NCBI RefSeq assembly: GCF_001758195.1
Contig: NZ_MASR01000001.1
Coordinates: forward strand, 124,001-188,000
Origin: Pseudohongiella acticola
Lineage (GTDB): Bacteria > Pseudomonadota > Gammaproteobacteria > Pseudomonadales > Pseudohongiellaceae
Direction of reading: 5' to 3'
Length of the DNA: 64,000 nucleotides
The notes beneath the pieces were generated by a model. It saw nothing but the letters and a program-made list of their open reading frames with translations, had not been told where the DNA came from and did no database searches. Below, piece by piece: positions 17,549-25,601 of the stretch (the first letter of the stretch is position 1; each line of letters starts with the position of its first letter). The translations under genes and the position numbers were made by a program.

Positions 17549-19444
17549 ATGCTGCAGACGATTAGAGACAACTCTCAGGGTGTCATCGCCAAAGTCATCA
17601 TCGGTTTTATCATCGGTGTGTTCGCCCTGTTTGGCGCGGAGTCCATTATTGGCGGTTTTCTCGGTGGTAATAACGTTGCCAGTGTTAATGGCGAGGAAAT
17701 CACCGAGCAGGAGCTGGCGCAGAGTCTGCAGAGCGTGATGACACAAATGGGCGCCAATGTGCAGGATTTTGATGAAGAATTGCTACGCGAGATAGCGCTG
17801 GGGCAATTGATTGAGGATCGTTTGCTGATGCAGGCCGCCCAGGACACAGGCATGACGATCTCGGCGGATTCGCTGGATCGACAGATTGTGCGGACTCCCC
17901 AGTTTCAGGTGGGTGGCAGGTTTGACTCCGAAATGGCGCGCCGCACCATGGCTGCGCAGGGCATGACGCCACAGACCTACCGCGCATCATTGGCCCAGCA
18001 GATGATGATGAGTCAGCTGGCCAACGCCTATGCCAGCAGTGGTTTTGTCACCAATCAGGAGATACAGCGTCTGGCGGCCCTGGAGCTGCAGTCGCGTGAT
18101 TTTCGTTATCTGTCTGTCCCCCTGGCCAACCGAAGCCTGGGCGAAGCCATACCAGCCGAAGATATTCGCGCCTATTATGATAACAATCCGGCAGAATTTA
18201 CCGCACCCGAGCAGGTGTCAGTAAATTACGTGGTGCTGGACAAAAATCAGATTTTTAACGAAGTCGACGTTGATGAAACCCGGGTTCGTGAGCAATATGA
18301 AGAAGAACGCGACGCTGCGGTTGCCAACATTGAGCGCCGGGCATCCCATATTCTGTGGGAGCTCGGCGGCGACGCATCCGAGCAGGAACTGTTGACGGTG
18401 GCCGCTGATGTCAAGGCACGACTTGACGCTGGCGAAGACTTTGGTGAACTGGCGCGCGAATTTTCCGATGACGTTGTGTCAGCGGAAGATGACGGCGATA
18501 TCGGTTATACCGATGGCAGTGTGTTTCCGGCGGCACTGGAACAGGCGCTGCTGAATCTTGAAGTGGACCAGGTGTCAGAGCCGGTGGTATCCGAGTTCGG
18601 TGTCCACCTGGTGAAACTGACCGAATATGATGCGCAGACCTATCCCGAATTTGAAGAAGTGGCTGAGCGGATTGAACGAGACCTGAATTCGACGGAAGTT
18701 GACGAGCTTTATTTCAGTCGTCTGGAAACGCTGGCCAACCTGGCGTTTGAGAATTTTGATCTGCAGGGAATCAACGACGAGTTGGGACTTGAAATTCAGC
18801 AAAGTGAATTTTTTGGACGATCCGGTGGCAGCACCAACATCACTTCGGACGAACGTGTTGCTGACGCCGCATTTTCTGATGATGTCCTGATGGAGGAGTT
18901 GAACAGCGAGCTCATCGAATTGAGTGACACCCGCGCCGTTGTGGTGCATTTGCGTGAACACCGACCGGAGTCCATGATTCCGTTTGAAGAGGTTCGTGCC
19001 GAAATTGCTGTCACCTTGCGGGGCCAGCGCGAGCGCGAAATGGCGCGGGAATTGGGCGAAGAACTGCTGGCGGCACTGGAGGCGGGCGATGATATCAGTG
19101 CCCGGCTGCAGAGCGAATCGCTGAGCTGGATTGAGCGAGAAGACGTGCGTCGCAACCAGGCTGACGTGAATACCGAGATAGTGCGCAATGTCTTCCAGAT
19201 GCCGGCGCCAGAGGGAGCGGAGCCGCTGCGCCAGGGGTTCAGTCTGAACAACGGTGCCTACGTGCTTGTCGAGCTGCAGGCGGTCGAAGACGGCGATGCT
19301 GCGAATATGCCTGAGCAACAACGTCAACAGCTGACAGCGGCGCTGATAGAGAATCAGGGGCGCATGAGTTTTGATGCGCTGCTGCGAAATCTTCAGGCCG
19401 AAGCTGATATCAGTGGCCTGGCAATGGGTGCGAACGCGCCGTAG
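17549..19444 (+). CDS. ppiD: PpiD, periplasmic folding factor (SurA N-terminal and parvulin-like)
   Basis: Inner-membrane-anchored periplasmic chaperone that sits at the Sec translocon exit. The N-terminus has a short cytoplasmic arm (M-L-Q-T-I-R-D), one membrane segment at about 13-36, then a SurA-like domain. A parvulin-type PpiC domain lies near 260-365 (RRASHILWEL..., later YTDGSVFPAALEQAL and VVSEFGVHLVKL), followed by a second chaperone-like half. Length 631 is close to E. coli PpiD (623). The gene order after hupB matches E. coli. Confidence 0.93.
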   Translation: MLQTIRDNSQGVIAKVIIGFIIGVFALFGAESIIGGFLGGNNVASVNGEEITEQELAQSLQSVMTQMGANVQDFDEELLREIALGQLIEDRLLMQAAQDTGMTISADSLDRQIVRTPQFQVGGRFDSEMARRTMAAQGMTPQTYRASLAQQMMMSQLANAYASSGFVTNQEIQRLAALELQSRDFRYLSVPLANRSLGEAIPAEDIRAYYDNNPAEFTAPEQVSVNYVVLDKNQIFNEVDVDETRVREQYEEERDAAVANIERRASHILWELGGDASEQELLTVAADVKARLDAGEDFGELAREFSDDVVSAEDDGDIGYTDGSVFPAALEQALLNLEVDQVSEPVVSEFGVHLVKLTEYDAQTYPEFEEVAERIERDLNSTEVDELYFSRLETLANLAFENFDLQGINDELGLEIQQSEFFGRSGGSTNITSDERVADAAFSDDVLMEELNSELIELSDTRAVVVHLREHRPESMIPFEEVRAEIAVTLRGQREREMARELGEELLAALEAGDDISARLQSESLSWIEREDVRRNQADVNTEIVRNVFQMPAPEGAEPLRQGFSLNNGAYVLVELQAVEDGDAANMPEQQRQQLTAALIENQGRMSFDALLRNLQAEADISGLAMGANAP

Positions 19445-19503
19445 GGGCTTTGCCTTTGAGGCCTGCAATGGCCTGAGTGGCTGAGCGCAAACGTGCGAAT
19501 GGG

Positions 19504-19538
19504 AGCCGGAGGAAACCTGTGTTTTCTCCGGCTTTTTT
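19504..19538 (+). terminator. Rho-independent terminator after ppiD
   Basis: AGCCGGAG at 19504-19511 pairs with CTCCGGCT at 19526-19533, the stem being extended by A/T pairs; a T run continues from the end of the stem. Confidence 0.8.
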
Positions 19539-19841
19539 ATGGGCAATGTAAACGTAAAGCCATTCTGGCAGGTCGGTTTCGGCTTTCACGGGTGCGGATT
19601 TTCTTGCCAATATTGCCCCGTTTTGCTAGTTTTCACCTTCGATATTTCTGGCTGTCGCACCCTGATTATAAAAAATTGACAGCATGCTGACATTTTTGTC
19701 ACAAACGTGCTCTGCCGTCACAAGTTGATGCAAATTGACACGAAAACCGGCGTTTACGCCCCGGGGCTATCCCCCGGAATAACAATCAGTCGACGCTGAC
19801 AGGATCCGACATCTGTCGTCAGCATTGAGGCAAAACAAAAA
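19539..19841 (+). other. Leader region of the Mrp operon with two hairpins
   Basis: About 300 bases between the ppiD terminator and the first Mrp gene. I see no ORF. Possible promoter elements are weak (TTGACA at 19677 without a good -10 partner). Two hairpins can form near the start of mrpE: CCGGGG-N5-CCCCGG at 19761-19777 and a larger one from GCTGA-CAG at 19795 to TCAGC at 19823. They may be part of a structured leader; no known riboswitch consensus was recognised by eye. Confidence 0.4.
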
Positions 19842-20321
19842 ATGAAACACATGACAGGTCTGTTGTTTTTTCTCGCCCTCCTTTGGTGGGTGCTGTCGGG
19901 ATACACCAAACCACTGCTGATCTCCCTGGGTATTGTTTCGGTTCTGTTTACTGCATTCGTTGCGCATCGCATGAATGTCGTGGATGACGAGAGTCATCCC
20001 TTGCATCTGAGTCTGAAATTGATTCGCTACTGGTTGTATCTGTTATGGCAGATCGTGCTTTCCAACGTCAAGATGGTGCAGATTATTCTCAGCCCCAGGC
20101 CCGATATCGATCCCCGTATTATCAATGTTCAAATCAACCAGCGTAGTCAGCTTGGCAAGGTTGTTTTGGGCAACTCGATTACCCTGACGCCTGGCACAGT
20201 GACGCTTCAGGTTGAAGGCAGCATGATGGAAGTACATGCTCTGAATGCTGCCAGCGCGGAAGATGTGGAACAAGGCACCTTTGATGAACGGGTGCCGGTT
20301 GGTATCGAGGAGCAATCATGA
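19842..20321 (+). CDS. mrpE: Mrp-type Na+/H+ antiporter subunit E
   Basis: First gene of a ten-gene cation/proton antiporter operon. The 159-residue protein has two or three N-terminal membrane segments (L-F-F-L-A-L-L-W-W; K-P-L-L-I-S-L-G-I-V-S-V; LIRYWLYLLWQIVLSNVKM). A soluble C-terminal domain follows with the MrpE pattern NSITLTPGTVTLQVEG and a Lys/His region. It overlaps mrpF by four bases, so the operon is tightly coupled. Mrp complexes export Na+ in exchange for H+ and adjust internal pH, which suits a saline habitat. Confidence 0.92.
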   Translation: MKHMTGLLFFLALLWWVLSGYTKPLLISLGIVSVLFTAFVAHRMNVVDDESHPLHLSLKLIRYWLYLLWQIVLSNVKMVQIILSPRPDIDPRIINVQINQRSQLGKVVLGNSITLTPGTVTLQVEGSMMEVHALNAASAEDVEQGTFDERVPVGIEEQS

Positions 20322-20629
20322 TTCTGACGGCAGCCGCTCTGGCTATACTGGTAACCATGACGCTCGCCATTACGCGCGCATTGCTGGGCCCCACAATCTA
20401 TGACCGCATCCTCGCGGTTAATATGTTTGGCACCAAGACTGTGTTGCTTATCGCTGTCATCGCGGCCATTGCGGGTCGTGGAGACTATCTTGATATTGCT
20501 CTGGTTTACGCCATGATCAACTTCATTGCCATTATTGCGGTCATGAAATATTTTGAATACGGCAGCCTGGGGAGCTCAGGTGACGAGGTTGCGCCCGACT
20601 CCGCAGGCAACCGTCGGGAGGGTAAATGA
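20318..20629 (+). CDS. mrpF: Mrp-type antiporter subunit F
   Basis: A 103-residue protein with three predicted membrane helices. The MrpF pattern R-A-L-L-G-P-T-I-Y-D-R-I-L-A-V-N at about 20-35, followed by DIALVYAMINF, is clear. Starts within the last codons of mrpE (ATGA-type overlap) and overlaps mrpG by four bases. Part of the membrane arm of the antiporter. Confidence 0.92.
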   Translation: MILTAAALAILVTMTLAITRALLGPTIYDRILAVNMFGTKTVLLIAVIAAIAGRGDYLDIALVYAMINFIAIIAVMKYFEYGSLGSSGDEVAPDSAGNRREGK

Positions 20630-20973
20630 CCATGGATATCCTACAAATTCTGTCTGCTGTCCTGCTCGCTCTTGGCGCGATACTGGGCGTCGTCGGTGCC
20701 ATTGGCATTCTGCGTTTTCCCGATTTTTACACGCGCATGCATGCGGCCGGGATAACCGACACGCTGTGTACCGGTTTTTTTATTGGTGGACTGATGTTGC
20801 AGTTCGGCATGACGCTGGCCAGCGTCAAGCTACTGCTGATCTTCATGTTCATGCTGTTTACCTGTCCTACCGCAACACACGCACTGGCCAAGGCAGCCCG
20901 GCATGGTGGCCTGAAGCCCTGGGTCAAGACTGACGCAAGCGCGGCACTGAATAAAGAAGGACGGGCTACCTGA
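20626..20973 (+). CDS. mrpG: Mrp-type antiporter subunit G
   Basis: A 115-residue protein with three membrane helices. The MrpG signature G-A-I-G-I-L-R-F-P-D-F-Y-T-R-M-H-A-A-G is at about 25-43, and the later TCPTATHALAKAA is typical. Its stop overlaps the start of the DUF4040 gene by one base. Confidence 0.93.
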   Translation: MTMDILQILSAVLLALGAILGVVGAIGILRFPDFYTRMHAAGITDTLCTGFFIGGLMLQFGMTLASVKLLLIFMFMLFTCPTATHALAKAARHGGLKPWVKTDASAALNKEGRAT

Positions 20974-21530
20974 TGTTCGAACAACTCATTGATGTATTCC
21001 TGCTGGTGTTTCTCGCGATCATCTCAATCGCGATTGTACGTATCCGCAATGTCTTTACGGCAGTTATGCTGTTTGGCATTTACAGTCTGGTGTCGGCCTC
21101 ACTGTTCATGGTGCTGGCTGCTGCCGATGTAGCGTTTACCGAAGCCGCTGTGGGTGCCGGCATTTCCACCATTCTGATGCTGGCGACCTTGAGTCAGGTT
21201 GGCCGTGATAAGGAAAAGCCGCTGGTGAAAAAGAAAATCAGTTTTCTGCCACTGATCATCGTACTGGTGACCGGAGCAACGCTGGTGTACGGCATTGTCG
21301 ATCTGCCGCCGTTCGGCGCGGCCGACAATCCGGTGCATACGCATGTGGCGCCACGATACATTTTTCAGTCCATGTCGGAAATTGACGTGCCCAACCTGGT
21401 AACAGCAGTTCTGGCCAGCTACCGTGGCTTCGATACGCTGGGCGAAGTGGTGGTGATCTTTACCGCTGGCATCGGGGTGTTGCTGTTGATTGGTGGTCGT
21501 CGACGCAGGGAGGAAGGCGCTGATGAATGA
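20973..21530 (+). CDS. DUF4040 subunit (MrpA C-terminal / MbhD-MbhE-like)
   Basis: A 185-residue membrane protein that corresponds to the C-terminal part of MrpA, here as a free-standing gene. The first half has the DUF4040 pattern (IVRIRNVFTAVMLFGIYSLVSA..., AADVAFTEAAVGAGIST) and matches MbhD-type subunits; the second half, ending in FDTLGEVVVIFTAGIGVLLL, matches MbhE-type subunits. The Glu in AFTEA is the conserved acidic residue expected to take part in ion transfer. Overlaps the next gene by eight bases. Confidence 0.85.
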   Translation: MFEQLIDVFLLVFLAIISIAIVRIRNVFTAVMLFGIYSLVSASLFMVLAAADVAFTEAAVGAGISTILMLATLSQVGRDKEKPLVKKKISFLPLIIVLVTGATLVYGIVDLPPFGAADNPVHTHVAPRYIFQSMSEIDVPNLVTAVLASYRGFDTLGEVVVIFTAGIGVLLLIGGRRRREEGADE

Positions 21531-21957
21531 TCATGTGATTTTGCGGGTTGTTGGTAAATTTCTGATCCCCTACATCATGCTGTTTGGACTTTATGTTCAA
21601 TTTCACGGTGATTTCGGGCCCGGTGGCGGCTTTCAGGCAGGCGTTATTTTTGCGTCGGCATTCGTTATTCATACTTTGTTATTTGGTGTGCATGCGAGCC
21701 AGAAAATTGCACCTGAATGGATTCTTCGACTGGTGGCCTCTGCTGGTGTGCTGGTTTACGCCGGTGTCGGTGTTGTCACCTTGCTGCTGGGCGCCAACTT
21801 TCTTGATTACGACGTACTGGGAGCCTACCCGGTGGCGGGCCAGCATCTGGGCATTATTCTGGTTGAAGCAGGCGTCGGCTTAACGGTAGCGTCGGTGATC
21901 ATGTTGATGTTCTTCACCTTTGCCGCCCGTGGCGAACCAGAAGGAGATGCACAATGA
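21523..21957 (+). CDS. mrpB: Mrp-type antiporter subunit B (MnhB domain)
   Basis: A 144-residue membrane protein with about four helices. The MnhB signature P-Y-I-M-L-F-G-L-Y-V-Q-F-H-G-D-F-G-P-G-G-G-F-Q-A-G is present, followed by GAYPVAGQHLGI and VEAGVGLTVA. The ATG at 21523 overlaps the end of the DUF4040 gene; an upstream ATG at 21490 would lie deep inside that gene and lacks family support. Overlaps mrpC by four bases. Confidence 0.92.
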   Translation: MNDHVILRVVGKFLIPYIMLFGLYVQFHGDFGPGGGFQAGVIFASAFVIHTLLFGVHASQKIAPEWILRLVASAGVLVYAGVGVVTLLLGANFLDYDVLGAYPVAGQHLGIILVEAGVGLTVASVIMLMFFTFAARGEPEGDAQ

Positions 21958-22307
21958 GCGGATTAGGCGTCTGGAATTACCTGATCATCGTTTTCCTGAT
22001 GATGACCGGATTGTATATGGTTATCTCCAGCAGCAATCTGGTGAAAAAACTGATTGGCCTGAACGTTTTTCAGACCTCCGTGTTTTTTATGTATATCAGT
22101 TTTGGTTACGTTACCGGCGGCGATGGCCCGTTGTTCAATGAAACCACGGAACTGTATTCAAACCCCTTGCCACATGTGCTGATCCTGACCGCGATTGTGG
22201 TCGGTGTTGCAACCACAGCTGTAGGGCTGGCACTGTCTATCCGAATCAAAGAGTCGTTTGGCACCATTGAAGAAGACGACCTGCACAAAATGGACTCCTC
22301 ACTCTAA
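21954..22307 (+). CDS. mrpC: Mrp-type antiporter subunit C (NuoK-like)
   Basis: A 117-residue NuoK-like protein with three helices. Conserved features include GLYMVISSSNLVKKLIGLNV in the first helix region and NPLPHVLILTAIVVGVATTAVGL with the conserved small residues in the third. In complex I the homologous subunit lies between the proton pumps. Its stop overlaps the next start by one base. Confidence 0.92.
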   Translation: MSGLGVWNYLIIVFLMMTGLYMVISSSNLVKKLIGLNVFQTSVFFMYISFGYVTGGDGPLFNETTELYSNPLPHVLILTAIVVGVATTAVGLALSIRIKESFGTIEEDDLHKMDSSL

Positions 22308-23785
22308 TGTTAATGCATCTTCCTGTTCTTGTAGTGCTTGCGCCCTTGTTGGCGGCACCTGTTGTGGCGCTCATGCGAGGTGCCACGTGGCCCTGGCTGC
22401 TGTCGACTCTGGTCTCCTGGTTCTCGCTGCTGTGTACAGTATTGTTGCTGGTACAGGTGCAGGCGCAGGGAGAAATTATTTACACCATGGGAGGCTGGGA
22501 AGCGCCGTGGGGTATCGAGTACCGGATAGATTTTGCCAATGCTTTGCTGCTGGTACTGATTACCGGTCTGGCCAGTGTGGTCATGCCATACGCACGCCTG
22601 AGCGTTGAGCAGGAAGTTGGTGCTGAGCGCGCGCCCATGTTTTATGCAGCGCTGTTGTTGCTTAGCCTTGGCCTGTGCGGCATGGCCGCGACCGGTGATG
22701 CGTTTAACGTGTTTGTGTTTCTGGAAATTTCCTCGCTGGCAACCTATACCCTGATTGCCATGGGGCGCGACCGGCGAGCATTAACTGCCTCTTTCTCCTA
22801 TCTGGTGATGGGCACCATTGGTGGTACATTTTATCTGATAGGCGTTGGTCTTTTGTATGTGATGACCGGCACACTGAACATGGCTGACCTGGCGGAGCGT
22901 CTGCCGGCGATCAGTGACAGCAGCACAGTGCGCACCGGCTTTGCCTTTATTGTTACCGGTATCTGCCTGAAGCTGGCACTGTTTCCGCTGCACCTCTGGT
23001 TGCCGAATGCTTACACCTACTCACCGTCAGCAGTGACGGCGTTGTTGGGGGCGACAGCGACCAAGGTAGCTGTTTATATCCTGATCCGGTTTGTATTTAC
23101 CATCTTTGGACCTGAATTCAGCTTTGGCGCAGAGCCGTTGGCAGAAGTGTTGATTCCGCTGGCGGTAATCGGCTTGTTGAGTGCATCCACGGTGAGTATC
23201 GGGCAGCCCAATATCAAGCGTATGCTGGCGTACTCCAGTGTCGCCCAGATTGGATATATTGTGCTGGGCATCGCCATGGGCACAGCGATGGGGCTGACGG
23301 CCGCATTGCTGCATGTGTTCAACCATGGCCTGATGAAAGGTGCTCTGTTCATGACCCTGGGTGCAGTCATGTACCGAATGGGCGGCACCTCTCTGTCAGA
23401 CATGCAGGGCCTGGCCAAAACCATGCCGTTAACATTCTGGGCCTTTGTCATTGGTGGACTGAGCCTGATCGGGGTGCCGTTGACGGTCGGTTTTGTCAGC
23501 AAGTGGCACCTGATACTGGCTGCAGTTGAGCTAGGCTGGTGGCCTATCGTGGTGGTCATTCTGGCGGGCTCTATGCTGGCGGTAGTCTATGTCGGCCGCG
23601 TCGTGGAGGCGGGCTATTTTGGCGAAGCCAAAGATCCGACCCGCCGCGAAGCCCCTGCAAGTTTGTTGATTCCGGTGTGGATACTGATTTTTGCCAATAT
23701 CTATTTTGGCATTGATACCCGTTTGACTGTTGATATCGCCGAAGCGGCTGCTGCGCAGTTGATGGCAGGAGGTGTTTCCCTGTGA
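22307..23785 (+). CDS. mrpD: Mrp-type antiporter subunit D, first proton-channel-like copy
   Basis: A 492-residue NuoN/M-like protein with about 14 membrane helices. Key ion-pathway residues of the family are seen: Glu in VFVFLEISSLATYTL, Lys in TATKVAVYILIRF, and the P-N-I-K-R-M-L-A-Y-S-S-V-A-Q-I-G-Y segment of the central discontinuous helix. Best matches the MrpD group by its pattern. It is the first of three such subunits in this operon and overlaps the second by four bases. An ATG six bases downstream of 22307 is an alternative start. Confidence 0.9.
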   Translation: MLMHLPVLVVLAPLLAAPVVALMRGATWPWLLSTLVSWFSLLCTVLLLVQVQAQGEIIYTMGGWEAPWGIEYRIDFANALLLVLITGLASVVMPYARLSVEQEVGAERAPMFYAALLLLSLGLCGMAATGDAFNVFVFLEISSLATYTLIAMGRDRRALTASFSYLVMGTIGGTFYLIGVGLLYVMTGTLNMADLAERLPAISDSSTVRTGFAFIVTGICLKLALFPLHLWLPNAYTYSPSAVTALLGATATKVAVYILIRFVFTIFGPEFSFGAEPLAEVLIPLAVIGLLSASTVSIGQPNIKRMLAYSSVAQIGYIVLGIAMGTAMGLTAALLHVFNHGLMKGALFMTLGAVMYRMGGTSLSDMQGLAKTMPLTFWAFVIGGLSLIGVPLTVGFVSKWHLILAAVELGWWPIVVVILAGSMLAVVYVGRVVEAGYFGEAKDPTRREAPASLLIPVWILIFANIYFGIDTRLTVDIAEAAAAQLMAGGVSL

Positions 23786-25245
23786 CTGCAAATACCGCTT
23801 TGATACTGACTTTGCTGACCCCGTTGTTCGGGTCGATCCTGATCGGGTTGACCGGCCGCTGGCCCAACCTGCGCGAAACCATCACCATGGTCACAGCATT
23901 AAGCCTGTTCGGCCTGGTTATTCGCGTGCTGATTGGCCTGAATGCAGGCGAACAGATTGGTATAGAACTGTTTACTGTGATGTCAGGCGTTGGCATTGCC
24001 TTTAATACCGAACCGCTGTCGATTCTGTTTGCCATGATTGCCAGTGGGCTGTGGGTGGTGACGTCAATTTATGCCTTCGGCTACATGCGTGGCACCAACG
24101 AAATCAACCAGACCCGGTTCTATGTCTGTTTTGCCATCGCGTTGTTTGGTGCCATGGGTGTGGCGTTCTCGGCAAACCTGCTAACCTTGTTTATCTTTTA
24201 TGAAGTGCTGACAATTTCCACCTATCCGCTGGTCACCCACAAAGGTGATGCCAAGGCAAAGGCGGGCGGTCGTGTTTATCTCGGCATCCTGATGACCACG
24301 TCGATTGTCTTCCTGTTGCCAGCCGTGATCTGGGTGTATGCCGCTGCCGGCACGCTGGACTTTGTGCCCGGCGGTATTCTTGACGGCAATCTGGCAGCCG
24401 GCTCGGCAACGCTATTGCTGATGCTGTTCCTGTTTGGTGTAGCCAAAGCCGCTGTCATGCCGGTACATAAATGGTTGCCGGCAGCCATGGTGGCACCGAC
24501 ACCGGTGTCAGCCTTGCTGCACGCGGTGGCGGTAGTAAAAGCGGGTGTGTTTACCCTGATTAAGGTGGTCATCTACATTTTTGGCACTGACTACCTGGCA
24601 GAGGTTCCCTACGAAAGTATCGCGGTCTATCTGGCCGGTTTCACGGTGGTGGCAGCCTCCTGCGTTGCGTTACGGCAGACCAATATCAAACGGCTGCTGG
24701 CGTATTCCACCATTGGCCAGCTCAGTTATATTGTCATGGCGACCATGGCGCTGGCACCGTTTTCGGAAATTGGTGCTGCCATTCATATTGCCGCGCACGC
24801 CTTTGCCAAGATCACACTGTTCTTCACCGCGGGCGCGATCTATGTCGCCTCAAAGAAAACCGAGATCAACCAGTTGAACGGTATCGGCTGGCGAATGCCC
24901 TTTACCATGGGGGCCTTTGCCATCGGCGCGTTATCGATGATCGGGGTGCCACCCACGGCGGGTTTTGTATCCAAGTGGTTCATCATCGCCGGTGCCTTCC
25001 AGCTTGATAACTATTTTGTGCTGGTGGTGCTGATTCTGTCGACGGCGCTGAATGCCGGCTACTTCCTGCCCATCATCTTTAATGCATTCTTCAAACCGGA
25101 AGATGTGAAGCTGAAAGACCATGGTGAGGCACCTTTCAGCATGGTTGTGGCGCTGTGCGTAACGGCGTCGCTGACGCTGCTGTTCTTCTTCTTTAATGGT
25201 CCGGTTCTGGATCTTGAAACCCAGCTGGTAGGAGGTATGCCGTAA
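23782..25245 (+). CDS. Second NuoL/M/N-like proton-translocating subunit
   Basis: A 487-residue polytopic protein of the proton-conducting transporter family, paralogous to its neighbours. It keeps Glu in IFYEVLTISTYPLV, Lys in VVKAGVFTLIKVV and the T-N-I-K-R-L-L-A-Y-S-T-I-G-Q-L-S-Y segment. It may do the job of the N-terminal channel half of canonical MrpA, which is missing as one gene here; that assignment is inference. The GTG start lies within the end of the preceding gene. Confidence 0.87.
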   Translation: MTANTALILTLLTPLFGSILIGLTGRWPNLRETITMVTALSLFGLVIRVLIGLNAGEQIGIELFTVMSGVGIAFNTEPLSILFAMIASGLWVVTSIYAFGYMRGTNEINQTRFYVCFAIALFGAMGVAFSANLLTLFIFYEVLTISTYPLVTHKGDAKAKAGGRVYLGILMTTSIVFLLPAVIWVYAAAGTLDFVPGGILDGNLAAGSATLLLMLFLFGVAKAAVMPVHKWLPAAMVAPTPVSALLHAVAVVKAGVFTLIKVVIYIFGTDYLAEVPYESIAVYLAGFTVVAASCVALRQTNIKRLLAYSTIGQLSYIVMATMALAPFSEIGAAIHIAAHAFAKITLFFTAGAIYVASKKTEINQLNGIGWRMPFTMGAFAIGALSMIGVPPTAGFVSKWFIIAGAFQLDNYFVLVVLILSTALNAGYFLPIIFNAFFKPEDVKLKDHGEAPFSMVVALCVTASLTLLFFFFNGPVLDLETQLVGGMP

Positions 25246-25601
25246 TGAGCGAGCAACCTTATGACAAGACACTTGCCGACAATCCGCTGTATGCCGGACT
25301 TAAGCCTGTCACCTATGGTGAGGACTGTCCCCGGGTGGATGTGCCTGATCTCAAGGATGGGGAGCCACACTGGCTGGTAAGGCCGAAGACCATACGCCTG
25401 TTATGGATTGGTTTTATCGCCATTCTGGCGTTGACGGTGGTGGCTCAGCTGTTTATCGAAGTGCATGACTATTTTGGTGTGGATGGCTGGTTTGCCTTTT
25501 ACGCGATTTTTGGATTTGTTAGCTGCCTGGGCATGGTGATCTTCGCCAAGCTGCTGGGTTTGTTCCTGAAGCGTCCGGATACGTATTATGACGATCTCTG
25601 A
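25245..25601 (+). CDS. Small two-helix membrane protein in the Mrp operon, unknown
   Basis: A 118-residue protein I do not recognise. About 48 soluble N-terminal residues (with a Pro/Asp-rich stretch PRVDVPDLKDG) are followed by two membrane helices near 52-70 and 80-105, then a short tail ending K-R-P-D-T-Y-Y-D-D-L. It overlaps both neighbours (one base upstream, 14 bases downstream), so it must be made with them and is likely an accessory subunit or assembly factor. Confidence 0.8.
   Translation: MSEQPYDKTLADNPLYAGLKPVTYGEDCPRVDVPDLKDGEPHWLVRPKTIRLLWIGFIAILALTVVAQLFIEVHDYFGVDGWFAFYAIFGFVSCLGMVIFAKLLGLFLKRPDTYYDDL

Noticed and set aside
18575-19546. Minus-strand ORF of 323 codons opposite ppiD.
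   Set aside because: Shadow of ppiD; low-complexity His/Gln/Arg-rich translation with no motif, crossing the ppiD terminator.
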